A stretch of 64,000 nucleotides of DNA from Vibrio rhodolitus (GCF_003350325.1 NZ_QLYZ01000004.1:1-64000), one strand, 5' to 3'; positions 53,982 to 63,597 are shown, counted from the stretch's first letter. A program made the numbers and translations. Notes: generated from the letters alone by a model not told the origin.

Positions 53982-54035
53982 ACTATGCCAAGGTGCATGG
54001 AATTAACGGATTGATTAGCGAGAGAATCTTACATT

Positions 54036-54533
54036 ATGGCAGCAGAAGAAGTCGCAAATGACGCCCCTAAGGGCAAAGGAAAACTGATCATCATTATCGT
54101 TGCAGTGTTGGTGCTGTTAATCGGTGGTGGTGCCGCAGCGTTTTTCTTTATGAGTTCGGGTGAGAGTGCCAAGTCTGACACCGCCGCTCAAGTGACCCCT
54201 GCTTCAACCGAGCTACCGGTCTCATACGTTAATATCCCACAACCGTTTTTGTTTAACGTTACAGGTGATAAAAAAGATCGCCTAGTACAAATCAATGTGC
54301 AAATGATGGTGCGTGGTATCGATAACGAAAACTTAGCTCGTTACCATTCACCATTGATTGAAAGTTCGTTGCTGGCGACGTTTGCCTCGGCAACCGTCGA
54401 TCAACTGCGCAGTGCCAACGGTCGCGTTGAGCTACGTGATAAAGCAACCGAAGATATTAAAGCGAGTTTAACTCGCGCAGTCGGACAGCCAGTGATTGAG
54501 CGTGTGCTGTTTACTGACTTTGTTATTCAGTAG
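54036..54533 (+). CDS. fliL: Flagellar basal-body protein FliL
   Basis: A 165-residue single-pass membrane protein (helix about 18-40, KLIIIIVAVLVLLIGGGAAA onward) with a periplasmic stomatin-like domain (VNIPQPFLFNVTG, RDKATEDIKASLTRAVG-type). It associates with the stator and supports torque. Eight bases separate it from fliM. Confidence 0.95.
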   Translation: MAAEEVANDAPKGKGKLIIIIVAVLVLLIGGGAAAFFFMSSGESAKSDTAAQVTPASTELPVSYVNIPQPFLFNVTGDKKDRLVQINVQMMVRGIDNENLARYHSPLIESSLLATFASATVDQLRSANGRVELRDKATEDIKASLTRAVGQPVIERVLFTDFVIQ

Positions 54534-54541
54534 GAATTAGA

Positions 54542-55591
54542 GTGACCGATTTATTAAGCCAAGACGAAATTGATGCGCTACTGCATGGCGTAGACGATGT
54601 TGATGACGTCGATGATGATGAGGTCGTCAGTGATAGTGATGCGGTCGACTTTGACTTCTCGTCACAAGACCGAATTGTTCGTGGTCGAATGCCGACGCTC
54701 GAACTTATCAACGAGCGTTTTGCGCGTCATATGCGCATTAGTTTGTTTAACATGCTGCGTAAAACCGCCGAGGTATCGATCAACGGTGTTCAGATGATGA
54801 AGTTTGGTGAATACCAAAATACGCTGTATGTACCAACCAGTTTGAACATGGTGCGCTTTAGACCATTAAAAGGTACTGCGCTTATCACCATGGAAGCACG
54901 TTTAGTGTTTATCCTAGTAGAGAACTTTTTCGGTGGTGATGGTCGCTTCCATGCCCGTATCGAAGGGCGCGAATTTACCCCAACTGAACGTCGAATTATT
55001 CAGTTGTTGCTGAAAATAGTGTTTGAAGATTACAAAGAAGCTTGGTCTCCGGTGATGGGGGTTGAGTTTGAGTATCTCGACTCGGAAGTGAACCCAAGTA
55101 TGGCGAACATCGTCAGCCCGACTGAAGTGATTGTCGTGAGCTCGTTCCACATCGAAGTTGATGGTGGTGGCGGCGATTTCCATATGGTTATGCCGTACTC
55201 GATGGTCGAACCGATCCGTGAACTACTTGATGCTGGTGTCCAGTCAGACAAGATGGAAACGGACGTGCGTTGGAGCTCAGCGCTGCGCGAAGAAATTATG
55301 GATGTTCCGGTCAACTTCCGCGTTGATTTGCTGGAAAAAGACATCTCGCTGCGCGACTTAATGGAACTTCAACCGGGCGACATTATTCCGATTGATATGC
55401 CTGAACATGCGGTGATGTTTGTGGAAGAATTGCCAACATATCGCGTGAAAATGGGTCGTTCAGGTGACAAGCTTGCGGTGCAAGTGTCAGAAAAAATTAA
55501 ACGCCCTGATGTGGTGAAAACCGACATCGCGTTCCTCGGTAAAGATGTGATCTCCGAGTTAGAGCACGATGACGGCGAAATTGAAGATTAA
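54542..55591 (+). CDS. fliM: Flagellar motor switch protein FliM
   Basis: A 349-residue C-ring protein. The N-terminal CheY-P-binding motif LLSQDEIDALLHG is intact, and the middle domain (IVRGRMPTLELINERFARHM) and C-terminal SpoA domain (IPIDMPEHAVMFVEELP) follow. It is preceded by a very acidic linker (DDVDDVDDDE). The start is GTG at 54542. Confidence 0.97.
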   Translation: MTDLLSQDEIDALLHGVDDVDDVDDDEVVSDSDAVDFDFSSQDRIVRGRMPTLELINERFARHMRISLFNMLRKTAEVSINGVQMMKFGEYQNTLYVPTSLNMVRFRPLKGTALITMEARLVFILVENFFGGDGRFHARIEGREFTPTERRIIQLLLKIVFEDYKEAWSPVMGVEFEYLDSEVNPSMANIVSPTEVIVVSSFHIEVDGGGGDFHMVMPYSMVEPIRELLDAGVQSDKMETDVRWSSALREEIMDVPVNFRVDLLEKDISLRDLMELQPGDIIPIDMPEHAVMFVEELPTYRVKMGRSGDKLAVQVSEKIKRPDVVKTDIAFLGKDVISELEHDDGEIED

Positions 55592-55614
55592 CAATATAAG
55601 ATAGGTACATAGGT

Positions 55615-56025
55615 ATGGAACCAAGTGACGATCAAAGACTGGCTGACGAATGGGCGGCAGCATTAGGCGAAGATCCAAGCGCACCAAGTATTGACGTTGA
55701 TGAGGTGATGGCGGCGCAACTTGATGAGTTGCAAGATACCTCTGCGCCAATTACTGATGATGAGCGTCGTAAACTCGATACCATTTTAGATATCCCGGTG
55801 ACGATTTCGATGGAAGTGGGTCGCTCACAGATCAGCATTCGTAACCTGCTGCAACTAAACCAAGGTTCAGTGGTAGAACTTGAGCGCCTAGCGGGTGAGT
55901 CATTAGATGTATTAGTTAACGGTACACTGATCGCCCATGGTGAGGTGGTCGTGGTCAACGATAAGTTTGGTATTCGTCTCACGGACGTAATTAGCCAAAC
56001 TGAGCGTATTAAGAAGCTTAGGTAA
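55615..56025 (+). CDS. fliN: Flagellar motor switch protein FliN
   Basis: A 136-residue C-ring base protein. The SpoA domain (about 55-135) carries IPVTISMEVGRSQISIRNLL and GTLIAHGEVVVVNDKFGIRL, both diagnostic of FliN. An acidic N-terminal extension is present as in other Vibrio FliN. 3 bp upstream of fliO. Confidence 0.97.
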   Translation: MEPSDDQRLADEWAAALGEDPSAPSIDVDEVMAAQLDELQDTSAPITDDERRKLDTILDIPVTISMEVGRSQISIRNLLQLNQGSVVELERLAGESLDVLVNGTLIAHGEVVVVNDKFGIRLTDVISQTERIKKLR

Positions 56026-56028
56026 GCT

Positions 56029-56421
56029 ATGAAGCCGAGTTTATCGTGGCTACTGATGTTATCTCCAACGGCAATGGCGGCGCCTGCGGCTCCGTCTAGT
56101 CAGCTTGATTGGGCGACCACGTTTGGGTCGCTCTTGTTCGTTATTGCCCTGATTTTGTTTTTGGCTTGGCTACTCAAACGTATGCGAGTACCTACTATTG
56201 CCAATCAAAAAGGACTTAGTGTGGTACGACAAATCGCCGTAGGAACACGCGAGCGTATTGCTATTGTACAAGCGGGAGAAGAGCAGTTTTTGGTCGGTAT
56301 TACCCCGCAGTCGATCCAATTGATCTATAAACTGGAAAAACCTTTGTCTCAGGAGGAGCTGGCAGCCAGTCCATTTGCCAATCAACTGACTCAGCTACTA
56401 AAAAAGAATGATAAAAAATAA
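56029..56421 (+). CDS. fliO: Flagellar biosynthesis protein FliO
   Basis: A 130-residue membrane protein needed for assembly of the FliP ring. One membrane helix (about 30-50, [19 protein letters not shown]) and a FliO-like soluble part with [22 protein letters not shown]. Its 3' end overlaps fliP by 14 bp. Confidence 0.92.
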   Translation: MKPSLSWLLMLSPTAMAAPAAPSSQLDWATTFGSLLFVIALILFLAWLLKRMRVPTIANQKGLSVVRQIAVGTRERIAIVQAGEEQFLVGITPQSIQLIYKLEKPLSQEELAASPFANQLTQLLKKNDKK

Positions 56422-57295
56422 TCGCTCATTGGCTAATCAATTTGTGACGCTGCTTTTAACATTGTTGTTGGCAAGCGTGTCGGCAATGGCTTTTGCCAAT
56501 CAAGAGTTAGAAACACCACTCAATGATTCGGTTGCTGCAAGTTCAGTGACGGCTTCCGCTATGGAGCGAGAAGCGGGCGCGGCAAAAACCATCTCGACCA
56601 GTACCATTACTGGGGGTAGCGGCGGCATTCCTGCCTTTACGGTGACCACCAACGGCGACGGCACTGAAGACTATTCAGTTAATCTGCAGATTTTAGCCTT
56701 AATGACCATGCTGGGCTTTTTGCCAGCCATGGTTATTTTGATGACATCCTTTACCCGGATTGTGGTGGTAATGTCTATCTTGCGTCAGGCGATGGGTTTA
56801 CAACAGACCCCGTCCAACCAAGTGATCATCGGTATTGCGATGTTTCTCACCTTCTTCATTATGTCGCCAGTGCTGAGCAAGGTAAATGACACCGCTGTCC
56901 AGCCTTATATCAACGAGCAGATCACTGCGCGCCAAGCGTTTGACTTAGCGCAGATCCCGATGAAAGACTTTATGCTCAAGCAAACGCGTGTGAAGGACTT
57001 AGAGACCTTTGTTAATATCTCTGGCTCAACCGCGCAAAACCCAGAAGAGGTCTCAATGGCGGTGCTTATCCCTGCCTTTATCACCTCAGAGCTGAAAACG
57101 GCTTTCCAAATTGGCTTTATGCTTTTCTTGCCATTTTTGATTATCGATTTGGTGGTGGCATCGGTACTGATGGCAATGGGTATGATGATGCTTTCTCCTA
57201 TGATCGTTTCGTTGCCATTTAAGCTGATGCTGTTTGTGTTAGTTGATGGCTGGAATCTGATTTTGTCCACTTTAGCCGGCAGTTTTGCCTTGTAG
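56408..57295 (+). CDS. fliP: Flagellar type III export gate protein FliP
   Basis: A 295-residue core export-gate subunit. An N-terminal signal-type segment ([16 protein letters not shown]) is followed by the conserved membrane segments ([40 protein letters not shown]) and [20 protein letters not shown]. The long spacer (about 35-80) is Vibrio-like. Forms the FliPQR pore. Confidence 0.96.
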   Translation: MIKNNRSLANQFVTLLLTLLLASVSAMAFANQELETPLNDSVAASSVTASAMEREAGAAKTISTSTITGGSGGIPAFTVTTNGDGTEDYSVNLQILALMTMLGFLPAMVILMTSFTRIVVVMSILRQAMGLQQTPSNQVIIGIAMFLTFFIMSPVLSKVNDTAVQPYINEQITARQAFDLAQIPMKDFMLKQTRVKDLETFVNISGSTAQNPEEVSMAVLIPAFITSELKTAFQIGFMLFLPFLIIDLVVASVLMAMGMMMLSPMIVSLPFKLMLFVLVDGWNLILSTLAGSFAL

Positions 57296-57307
57296 CGGGA
57301 GAAGCTT

Positions 57308-57577
57308 ATGACTCCTGAAATGTTTGTAGAGCTGTTTCGTGACGCGCTGTGGATGGTGCTTATCATGGTGTGCGCGATTGTGATCCCCAGCTTGTTGATT
57401 GGTTTAGTTGTGGCGATCTTCCAAGCGGCAACCTCTATCAACGAACAAACCTTGAGCTTTTTGCCCCGTTTGGTGGTGACGTTACTGGCACTGATGTTTT
57501 TTGGGCATATGATGACGCAAATGATGACCGAGTATTTCTACTCGATCATTGAACGTCTGCCGCAAGTTCTCTACTAG
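57308..57577 (+). CDS. fliQ: Flagellar type III export gate protein FliQ
   Basis: An 89-residue two-helix membrane protein of the FliPQR gate: MTPEMFVELFRDALWMVLIM, then GLVVAIFQAATSINEQTLSF with the conserved FQAATSINEQTL. GGGAGAAGC precedes the ATG. Confidence 0.96.
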   Translation: MTPEMFVELFRDALWMVLIMVCAIVIPSLLIGLVVAIFQAATSINEQTLSFLPRLVVTLLALMFFGHMMTQMMTEYFYSIIERLPQVLY

Positions 57578-57585
57578 GCGACGCG

Positions 57586-58368
57586 ATGGAATACCCAGCC
57601 AGTGTCGTACTTGATTGGATAGCCAACTATTTTTGGCCCTATACGCGCATTGCTGCCATGTTGATGGTGATGTCGGTCACCGGCGCACGCTTTGTACCAA
57701 ATCGGGTCAGACTCTTTCTTGGCTTAGCAATTACTTTTGCGGTGATGCCAGCAATTCCTAAAGTTCCAGATAGTTTAGAGCTGCTGTCGTTTGCTGGTTT
57801 TATGGCGACGTTTGAGCAGATCGTTATTGGCGTGGCGATGGGCACAGTCACCACCTTTATGATCCAGATTTTCGTCATCTTGGGTCAAATCTTGGGTATG
57901 CAATCGAGCCTTGGTTTTGCCTCAATGGTTGACCCTGCCAATGGTCAGAACACACCTTTGCTGGGTCAGTTATTTATGTTCCTGGCAACGATGTTTTTCT
58001 TAGCCACTGATGGTCATTTAAAAATGTTGATGCTGGTGGTGATGAGCTTTAAATCGCTGCCAATAGGCAGTGGCTCGCTAACCGCGGTTGATTTTCGTGA
58101 ATTGGCGCTGTGGTTAGGCACCATGTTCCAGTTGGCGTTGAGCATGTCGTTGTCGGGCATCATCGCGCTTTTGACCATTAACCTGTCATTTGGTGTGATG
58201 ACGCGTGCGGCGCCGCAGCTGAACATTTTCTCACTCGGTTTTGCCTTTGCTTTGATTGTCGGCTTGTTGCTGTGTTGGTATATCATTGGTGGTCTGTTCA
58301 CTCACTATGAGTTGATATGGCTGGAAGGTGAACAGCAGATTTGTCGCCTTATTCGTTTGGATTGCTAG
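57586..58368 (+). CDS. fliR: Flagellar type III export gate protein FliR
   Basis: A 260-residue polytopic membrane protein of the export gate. The motif MQSSLGFASMVDPANGQNTP is diagnostic. Six hydrophobic segments are visible. Nine bp upstream of flhB. Confidence 0.96.
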   Translation: MEYPASVVLDWIANYFWPYTRIAAMLMVMSVTGARFVPNRVRLFLGLAITFAVMPAIPKVPDSLELLSFAGFMATFEQIVIGVAMGTVTTFMIQIFVILGQILGMQSSLGFASMVDPANGQNTPLLGQLFMFLATMFFLATDGHLKMLMLVVMSFKSLPIGSGSLTAVDFRELALWLGTMFQLALSMSLSGIIALLTINLSFGVMTRAAPQLNIFSLGFAFALIVGLLLCWYIIGGLFTHYELIWLEGEQQICRLIRLDC

Positions 58369-58377
58369 GAGAGAAGA

Positions 58378-59508
58378 TTGGCAGAATCAGACGGTCAAGA
58401 ACGCACCGAAGACGCCACGCCCAGGCGCTTGCAACAGGCTCGAGAGAAAGGGCAGGTTGCAAGGTCTAAAGAGTTAGCGTCAGTTTCGGTATTGGTGATT
58501 GGTTCTATCGCTTTGATGTGGTTTGGCGAGGGACTGTCACGCGCGTTATACCGGATTATGGAGCGCTTGTTTGACCTCTCTCGCGAAGAAATTTTCGATC
58601 AAACTAAGTTATTCGATATTGCTCTTGGTTCATTGAGCGCACTAATGCTGCCGTTATTGCTGATCTTATTTGTGCTTTTTATCGCGGCATTGGTTGGGGC
58701 TGCGGGCGTTGGTGGGATCAGCTTTTCTGCAGAAGCCGCCATGCCAAAACTGTCGAAGATGAACCCGCTGAGCGGTCTAAAGCGAATGGTGGGGATGCAA
58801 AGCTGGGTTGAACTGATTAAGTCGATCCTTAAAGTTGCCCTCGTTTCTGGCATGGCGTTTTATCTTATCAATGCTGCTAAAGAGGATTTGTTCCAGCTCA
58901 GCTTGGACGTTTTCCCGCAAAACATTTTTCATGCGCTCGATATTCTGCTCAACTTCATTCTGCTCATCAGTTGTTCACTACTCATAGTAGTGGGTATTGA
59001 TATCCCATTTCAGATCTGGCAACACGCCAACCAGCTTAAGATGACCAAGCAGGAAGTCAAAGACGAATACAAGGAGACCGAAGGTAAGCCGGAAGTAAAA
59101 GGTCGTATTCGTATGTTGCAGCGTGAAGCGGCGCAAAGACGTATGATGGCAGAAGTGCCGCAAGCGGACGTTATCATTACCAACCCGGAGCACTTCTCGG
59201 TCGCGTTACGTTATGACCAAAGTAAAGATCGCGCCCCGGTGGTGGTTGCCAAAGGCGTTGATCACATGGCAATGAAAATTCGTGAAGTGGCGCGTGAACA
59301 TAATATTTATATCGTGCCGGCACCACCACTGGCTCGTTCGCTGTACCACTCAACCGAGCTTGAGCAAGAGATCCCTGACGGTTTATTTACCGCGGTAGCG
59401 CAAGTGCTGGCGTATGTATTCCAGCTTAAGCAGTACCGCAGAAGAGGCGGTCAGCGTCCAAACCTAAAAGCATCAGAGCTACCGATCCCGCCGGATTTGA
59501 GACAATAA
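58378..59508 (+). CDS. flhB: Flagellar export substrate-switch protein FlhB
   Basis: 376 residues: a cytoplasmic start (AESDGQERTEDATPRRLQQA), four membrane helices, and a C-terminal domain that autocleaves after Asn269 to change export specificity. The cleavage motif reads NPEH at 269-272 rather than the common NPTH. The invariant Asn-Pro and His are kept. The start codon is TTG at 58378 with AGGAGAGAAGA directly upstream, and no better start fits. flhA is not in the window. Beyond the stop lies a repeat region. Confidence 0.95.
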   Translation: MAESDGQERTEDATPRRLQQAREKGQVARSKELASVSVLVIGSIALMWFGEGLSRALYRIMERLFDLSREEIFDQTKLFDIALGSLSALMLPLLLILFVLFIAALVGAAGVGGISFSAEAAMPKLSKMNPLSGLKRMVGMQSWVELIKSILKVALVSGMAFYLINAAKEDLFQLSLDVFPQNIFHALDILLNFILLISCSLLIVVGIDIPFQIWQHANQLKMTKQEVKDEYKETEGKPEVKGRIRMLQREAAQRRMMAEVPQADVIITNPEHFSVALRYDQSKDRAPVVVAKGVDHMAMKIREVAREHNIYIVPAPPLARSLYHSTELEQEIPDGLFTAVAQVLAYVFQLKQYRRRGGQRPNLKASELPIPPDLRQ

Positions 59509-59617
59509 CCGTATAGATAACGGACTCGGGAGCGCATTCGCTTCCGGAACGCTCGGCTCTACCTCGCTTACAGAATTGCTATCAACACACTTGCTTAGTA
59601 AACAAGACCGGGCAAAA

Positions 59618-59715
59618 TTATCCGTTATCCGTTATCCGTTATCCGTTATCCGTTATCCGTTATCCGTTATCCGTTATCCGTTATCCGTTATCCGTTATCC
59701 GTTATCCGTTATCCG
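59618..59715. repeat. Heptanucleotide tandem array (TTATCCG, 14 copies)
   Basis: Fourteen perfect TTATCCG units, one base different from the TAATCCG array at 457. It occupies the gap between convergent flhB and smrB, ending 59 bp from the smrB stop. Just left of it (59519-59575) is CGGACTCGGGAGCGCATTC followed by CGCTTCCGGAACGC, related to the hairpin repeat at 285. No intrinsic terminator for either gene is evident in the 266-bp gap. A frame through the array encodes a repeated YPLSVIR peptide but is not considered a gene. Confidence 0.92.
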
Positions 59716-59774
59716 TTGCACAGCGATCTGCGCGGTGCGTTCCCGCATCCCAAATCTCAAAAACGCTGTACGTT

Positions 59775-60305
59775 TTACTTCTCTGGAATTGACAACAGCA
59801 CCAACAGCGCGCCATCACCGCCGTATTCAAGTGGCGCTTGGTGGAACGCCATTACATCAGGATGCTGCGCCAGCCAAAGTGGTGCTTTTTGCTTAAGAAT
59901 ATGCTTGCCGATACCGTGCTGTACGCACGCACAATGCACTTCGTTTTTGATACAATGGGCAATCATCGCCCCCAACTCGCGTTTGGCTTCTTGTTGGGTC
60001 ATACCATGCATATCGAGAAACACGTCAGGAACGTAAATACCACGACGTAATCTCTTTACTTCATAGGTAGATACATCATCACGGGCATAGCGGGTTGGTC
60101 CCTCTTCACTAAGAAGTGGCACAAACTCGTCAGAGAAATAGAACTCGGCATCACTGCTTTCGCGCGCTGAGCGTTTAATTTCTTTTTGCTTAGTATTTTT
60201 TTTTGGTTGCTGGACTATGGTATCCTGTGGCAACTTTTTTACGCCTTGTACTGCATCCCTAAATAGGGCGAAATCGTCGTCGGCATCGATGTCTTTTTTA
60301 CTCAT
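59775..60305 (-). CDS. smrB: Endonuclease SmrB (ribosome rescue)
   Basis: A 176-residue Smr-domain protein. In E. coli, SmrB cleaves mRNA between collided ribosomes. The Smr domain (about 90-176) has the VFLDMHGMTQQEAKRELG motif and VQHGIGKHILKQKAPLWL. The basic, disordered N-terminus (ALFRDAVQGVKKL) fits the ribosome-hooking region. The ATG 60305 (MSKKDIDADDDFALF) is chosen. A longer in-frame start would add 24 unlikely residues. It is divergent from prmB as in E. coli. Confidence 0.93.
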   Translation of the reverse strand: MSKKDIDADDDFALFRDAVQGVKKLPQDTIVQQPKKNTKQKEIKRSARESSDAEFYFSDEFVPLLSEEGPTRYARDDVSTYEVKRLRRGIYVPDVFLDMHGMTQQEAKRELGAMIAHCIKNEVHCACVQHGIGKHILKQKAPLWLAQHPDVMAFHQAPLEYGGDGALLVLLSIPEK

Positions 60306-60379
60306 GGGATAAACTTTGATGTTATTTTTAGCATCACTAATTTGCATTGGCAGTATTGTAGCGCTTTTCGGAGACAATT

Positions 60380-61312
60380 TTGGATAAGATTTTTGTAGAA
60401 GAAGCGGTATCGGAGCTCCATACCCTTCAAGATATGATCCGCTGGACAGTGAGCCGCTTTAACGCAGCGAACCTGTTTTACGGTCACGGTACAGATAACG
60501 CGTGGGATGAAGCGGTTCAGCTGATCCTGCCAACCCTTTATCTACCAATTGATGTGCCTCCACATGTACTTAACTCACGCCTAACAACCAGCGAGCGCAT
60601 GCGCATCGTTGAGCGCGTGGTAAAACGCATTAATGAGCGTACGCCAACTGCTTACCTAACCAACAAAGCGTGGTTCTGTGGATTAGAATTTTTTGTTGAT
60701 GAGCGCGTATTGGTACCACGTTCGCCAATCGGTGAGCTAATCCAAGCTGAGTTCCAACCATGGCTAGTTGAAGAGCCAGTGCGCATTATGGACCTATGTA
60801 CGGGCAGTGGCTGTATCGCGATTGCGTGTGCGCATGCGTTCCCAGATGCTGAAGTAGATGCGATTGATATCTCGACTGACGCACTGCAAGTGGCGGAGCA
60901 GAACATTCAAGATCACGGTATGGAACAGCAAGTTTTCCCTATCCGTTCAGATCTATTCCGTGATCTGGAGAAAGAGAAGTACAACATTATCGTGACTAAC
61001 CCACCTTATGTTGATGCGGAAGATATGAATAGCTTGCCAGAAGAGTTCACTCACGAGCCAGAACTGGGCCTAGCAGCGGGTACAGATGGTCTGAAACTGG
61101 TACGCCGCATTCTAGCTAACGCGCCTGACTACTTAACAGAGCAAGGTATCCTTGTTTGTGAAGTGGGCAACTCTATGGTGCACATGATGGAACAGTACCC
61201 ACACATTCCATTTACTTGGCTAGAGTTTGAAAACGGTGGTCACGGCGTATTTATGCTAACCCGCGATCAGCTAGTTGAGTGTGCAGAAGATTTTAAACTG
61301 TACATTGACTAA
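60380..61312 (+). CDS. prmB: 50S ribosomal protein L3 N5-glutamine methyltransferase PrmB
   Basis: A 310-residue SAM-dependent methyltransferase modifying a glutamine of ribosomal protein L3. It has an N-terminal helical domain, then SAM motif [20 protein letters not shown] and the catalytic NPPY ([12 protein letters not shown]). The start is TTG at 60380 behind CGGAGACA. It is followed by a strong terminator and then aroC, an order shared with E. coli. Confidence 0.95.
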   Translation: MDKIFVEEAVSELHTLQDMIRWTVSRFNAANLFYGHGTDNAWDEAVQLILPTLYLPIDVPPHVLNSRLTTSERMRIVERVVKRINERTPTAYLTNKAWFCGLEFFVDERVLVPRSPIGELIQAEFQPWLVEEPVRIMDLCTGSGCIAIACAHAFPDAEVDAIDISTDALQVAEQNIQDHGMEQQVFPIRSDLFRDLEKEKYNIIVTNPPYVDAEDMNSLPEEFTHEPELGLAAGTDGLKLVRRILANAPDYLTEQGILVCEVGNSMVHMMEQYPHIPFTWLEFENGGHGVFMLTRDQLVECAEDFKLYID

Positions 61313-61335
61313 TTTGAGCTGATACTCAGTCATTC

Positions 61336-61363
61336 AACGCCATGCTTATGCATGGCGTTTTTG
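61336..61363 (+). terminator. Terminator of prmB
   Basis: AACGCCATGC-TTAT-GCATGGCGTT plus T residues form a 10-bp stem. Confidence 0.92.
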
Positions 61364-61462
61364 TTATTGGCGGCAAGGAAAAAGGCTAAATTTGTTGCAA
61401 ATTGGGGGTTTACATCAATTCGTAATCAAGCGACTATGAAAACACGAATAACAGGAAGGAAG

Positions 61463-61485
61463 GCTGTAAACAGGTCATTTACAGC
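61463..61485 (+). other. Hairpin in the aroC leader
   Basis: GCTGTAAA-CAGGTCA-TTTACAGC is a perfect 8-bp stem ending 18 bp before the aroC start, next to the GGGGAAG ribosome binding site. It could limit translation or mark a regulator site. Confidence 0.4.
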
Positions 61486-61503
61486 GACATAATTGGGGAA
61501 GCA

Positions 61504-62589
61504 ATGGCAGGAAATAGTATCGGACAACACTTTCGAGTGACGACATTCGGAGAAAGTCACGGTATCGCACTAGGATGTATCGTTGACGGTTGCCCTCCGG
61601 GGTTAGAAATTTCAGAAGAAATGATTCAAGTGGATTTGGACCGTCGCCGTCCTGGCACTTCTCGCTATACCACTGCGCGTCGCGAACCCGATCAAGTTAA
61701 GATTTTATCTGGTGTATTTGAAGGTAAAACTACCGGCACATCGATTGGGCTTTTGATTGAGAACACCGATCAACGCTCAAAAGATTACTCAGACATCAAA
61801 GATAAATTCCGCCCAGGGCATGCAGATTACACTTACCACCAAAAATATGGTGTGCGCGATTATCGTGGTGGCGGCCGTTCGTCAGCGCGTGAAACCGCAA
61901 TGCGTGTTGCAGCGGGGGCAATTGCTAAGCAGTACCTCAAACAAGAGTTTGGTGTCGAGATCCGCGCTTATCTATCACAGATGGGTGATGTCGCGATTGA
62001 AAAAGTGGATTGGAATGAGATTGAAAACAATCCATTCTTTAGCCCTGATGCCGATAAAGTGGAAGCGTTTGACCAACTGATCCGTGATTTGAAAAAACAG
62101 GGTGATTCGATTGGCGCCAAGATCCAAGTGGTCGCAACCAATGTGCCAGTCGGGCTTGGTGAGCCAGTATTTGATCGTCTCGATGCGGACATCGCCCATG
62201 CGCTGATGAGTATCAATGCGGTTAAAGGCGTTGAAATCGGTGATGGTTTTGATGTGGTCAGCCAAAAGGGTAGTGAGCATCGCGATACGCTTTCGCCACA
62301 AGGTTTTGGCAGCAACCATGCTGGTGGTATTTTAGGTGGCATTTCGACGGGACAAGATATCGTTGCCAATATTGCACTTAAACCGACTTCAAGTATTACC
62401 GTTCCCGGAGAAACGATTGATCGTCAAGGTCAACCGACCGAATTGATTACCAAAGGTCGTCACGATCCTTGCGTGGGGATTCGCGCAGTGCCAATCGCTG
62501 AAGCGATGCTGGCAATTGTTGTGATGGATCATTTGCTGCGTCATCGCGGGCAAAACCATGGTGTGACAACGGAAACGCCACGTATCTAA
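61504..62589 (+). CDS. aroC: Chorismate synthase
   Basis: The last step of the shikimate pathway, converting EPSP to chorismate using reduced FMN. The 361-residue product shows the three signatures: [38 protein letters not shown] and the [17 protein letters not shown] block, with [16 protein letters not shown]. It has a strong GGGGAAG ribosome binding site and lies between terminators, so it is monocistronic here. Confidence 0.97.
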   Translation: MAGNSIGQHFRVTTFGESHGIALGCIVDGCPPGLEISEEMIQVDLDRRRPGTSRYTTARREPDQVKILSGVFEGKTTGTSIGLLIENTDQRSKDYSDIKDKFRPGHADYTYHQKYGVRDYRGGGRSSARETAMRVAAGAIAKQYLKQEFGVEIRAYLSQMGDVAIEKVDWNEIENNPFFSPDADKVEAFDQLIRDLKKQGDSIGAKIQVVATNVPVGLGEPVFDRLDADIAHALMSINAVKGVEIGDGFDVVSQKGSEHRDTLSPQGFGSNHAGGILGGISTGQDIVANIALKPTSSITVPGETIDRQGQPTELITKGRHDPCVGIRAVPIAEAMLAIVVMDHLLRHRGQNHGVTTETPRI

Positions 62590-62620
62590 CGATGCTGTTA
62601 TGTGAATAGCTAAAACGTAA

Positions 62621-62647
62621 AAAGCCAATCCGAAGATTGGCTTTTTT
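62621..62647. terminator. Bidirectional terminator between aroC and the TRIC-type gene
   Basis: AAAGCCAATC-CGAA-GATTGGCTTT with A-rich left and T-rich right flanks: a 10-bp stem between convergent genes. Confidence 0.92.
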
Positions 62648-62676
62648 GATCGTGGGTGTTCGATCGAGAAGTGCGT

Positions 62677-63300
62677 TTAGTGCAACGGCTCTTCACTTTC
62701 CAAATGGAAGGAAGGTAAACGCCATTTAAAGCGCACCGCAGCCATACGTAGTAGATAACCGACGATGAGAGTCGATATGGTCGCGGTGACATCATCAATG
62801 CCAAACTCCAGCAGTAACAAGTAAAGACCTGAAGCGACGAGAGCAACCGAGGCGTAGAGTTCTTCATGCAAGACCAGCGGTGTTTGACGACAGATCAAGT
62901 CACGCAACAGACCGCCGAACACGCCGGTCACCAGTGCTGAAACCATGCAGATGCCAGGATGTAAGCCCATGCCGAGTGCCACTTTAGTGCCGATAATGCT
63001 GAACACGATCAGACCGAGTGCATCAAGACGAATAAACAGCCCTTTAAGTTTGATCACCCATTTGGCAAGACCAGTAGTTAACACGCCAGCAATGCAGGTA
63101 ATCGCTAAAAACTCGGGGTTTTTTACCCAACCAAGCGGATAGTGACCAAGCAAAATATCACGCACAGTACCACCGCCAATCGCGGTTGCGCTGGCTACCA
63201 ACATCACGCCAAACCAGTCCATTTTACGACGACCAGCACTAAGGGCTCCGGTCATCGCTTCTGCTGTAATACCAATAATGTATAACACGCTCAGTAGCAT
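62677..63300 (-). CDS. TRIC-type (UPF0126) inner-membrane channel protein
   Basis: A 207-residue protein with about seven membrane segments. The two glycine-rich repeats of the family, GGGTVRDILLG and GGLLRDLICRQTP, are each preceded by a helix, giving the inverted-repeat TRIC fold. Prokaryotic TRIC proteins conduct monovalent cations. Other UPF0126 genes can carry a glycine riboswitch, but none is seen here. Convergent with aroC. Confidence 0.9.
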   Translation of the reverse strand: MLLSVLYIIGITAEAMTGALSAGRRKMDWFGVMLVASATAIGGGTVRDILLGHYPLGWVKNPEFLAITCIAGVLTTGLAKWVIKLKGLFIRLDALGLIVFSIIGTKVALGMGLHPGICMVSALVTGVFGGLLRDLICRQTPLVLHEELYASVALVASGLYLLLLEFGIDDVTATISTLIVGYLLRMAAVRFKWRLPSFHLESEEPLH

Positions 63301-63346
63301 AACGATTACTCGACTAAATCTAGGGGGAGATAGACACGGTTACTCA

Positions 63347-63392
63347 CCTGTGCTCACGAAAATAGTGCTGAGGCAATTCTCAGTGAGGCAGG
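63347..63392. other. Nested inverted repeats between the TRIC-type gene and epmC
   Basis: CCTG..CTCA (63347-63356) pairs with TGAG..CAGG (63384-63392), enclosing CTGAG-GCAATT-CTCAG (63368-63383). The whole can fold as a branched stem on either strand. The rest of the 297-bp divergent region (63301-63597) shows no other feature. It is in the leader of the minus-strand gene, or far upstream of epmC. Confidence 0.45.
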
Positions 63393-63597
63393 TATAGGAA
63401 ACCCCATCTTATAAAACGGATAGGCGAGTGTAGTGGTTGTGAAGGCAAAAGGCGAATGAGTTTTGTTGGTCGCGAAAACGTTTTTCAGATAAATTTTTCT
63501 AATGTCATTAGCGAAAGTAGGGAATTGCAATGACGAAGAAATGTGAGAGAATGCCTGCGCTGTAACCGATTTTACTATAAAGCGACCATGACACACG

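Noticed and set aside
59576-59896. ORF encoding a repeated YPLSVIR peptide
   Set aside because: It is a translation of the TTATCCG array, which is open in all frames because three units make 21 bp. No ribosome binding site, and it runs into smrB antisense.
63301-63597. Glycine riboswitch upstream of the TRIC-type gene
   Set aside because: Known for other UPF0126 genes, so it was looked for. The conserved GGAGAG and ACCGAAGGGGCAA-like cores are not present on the minus strand.
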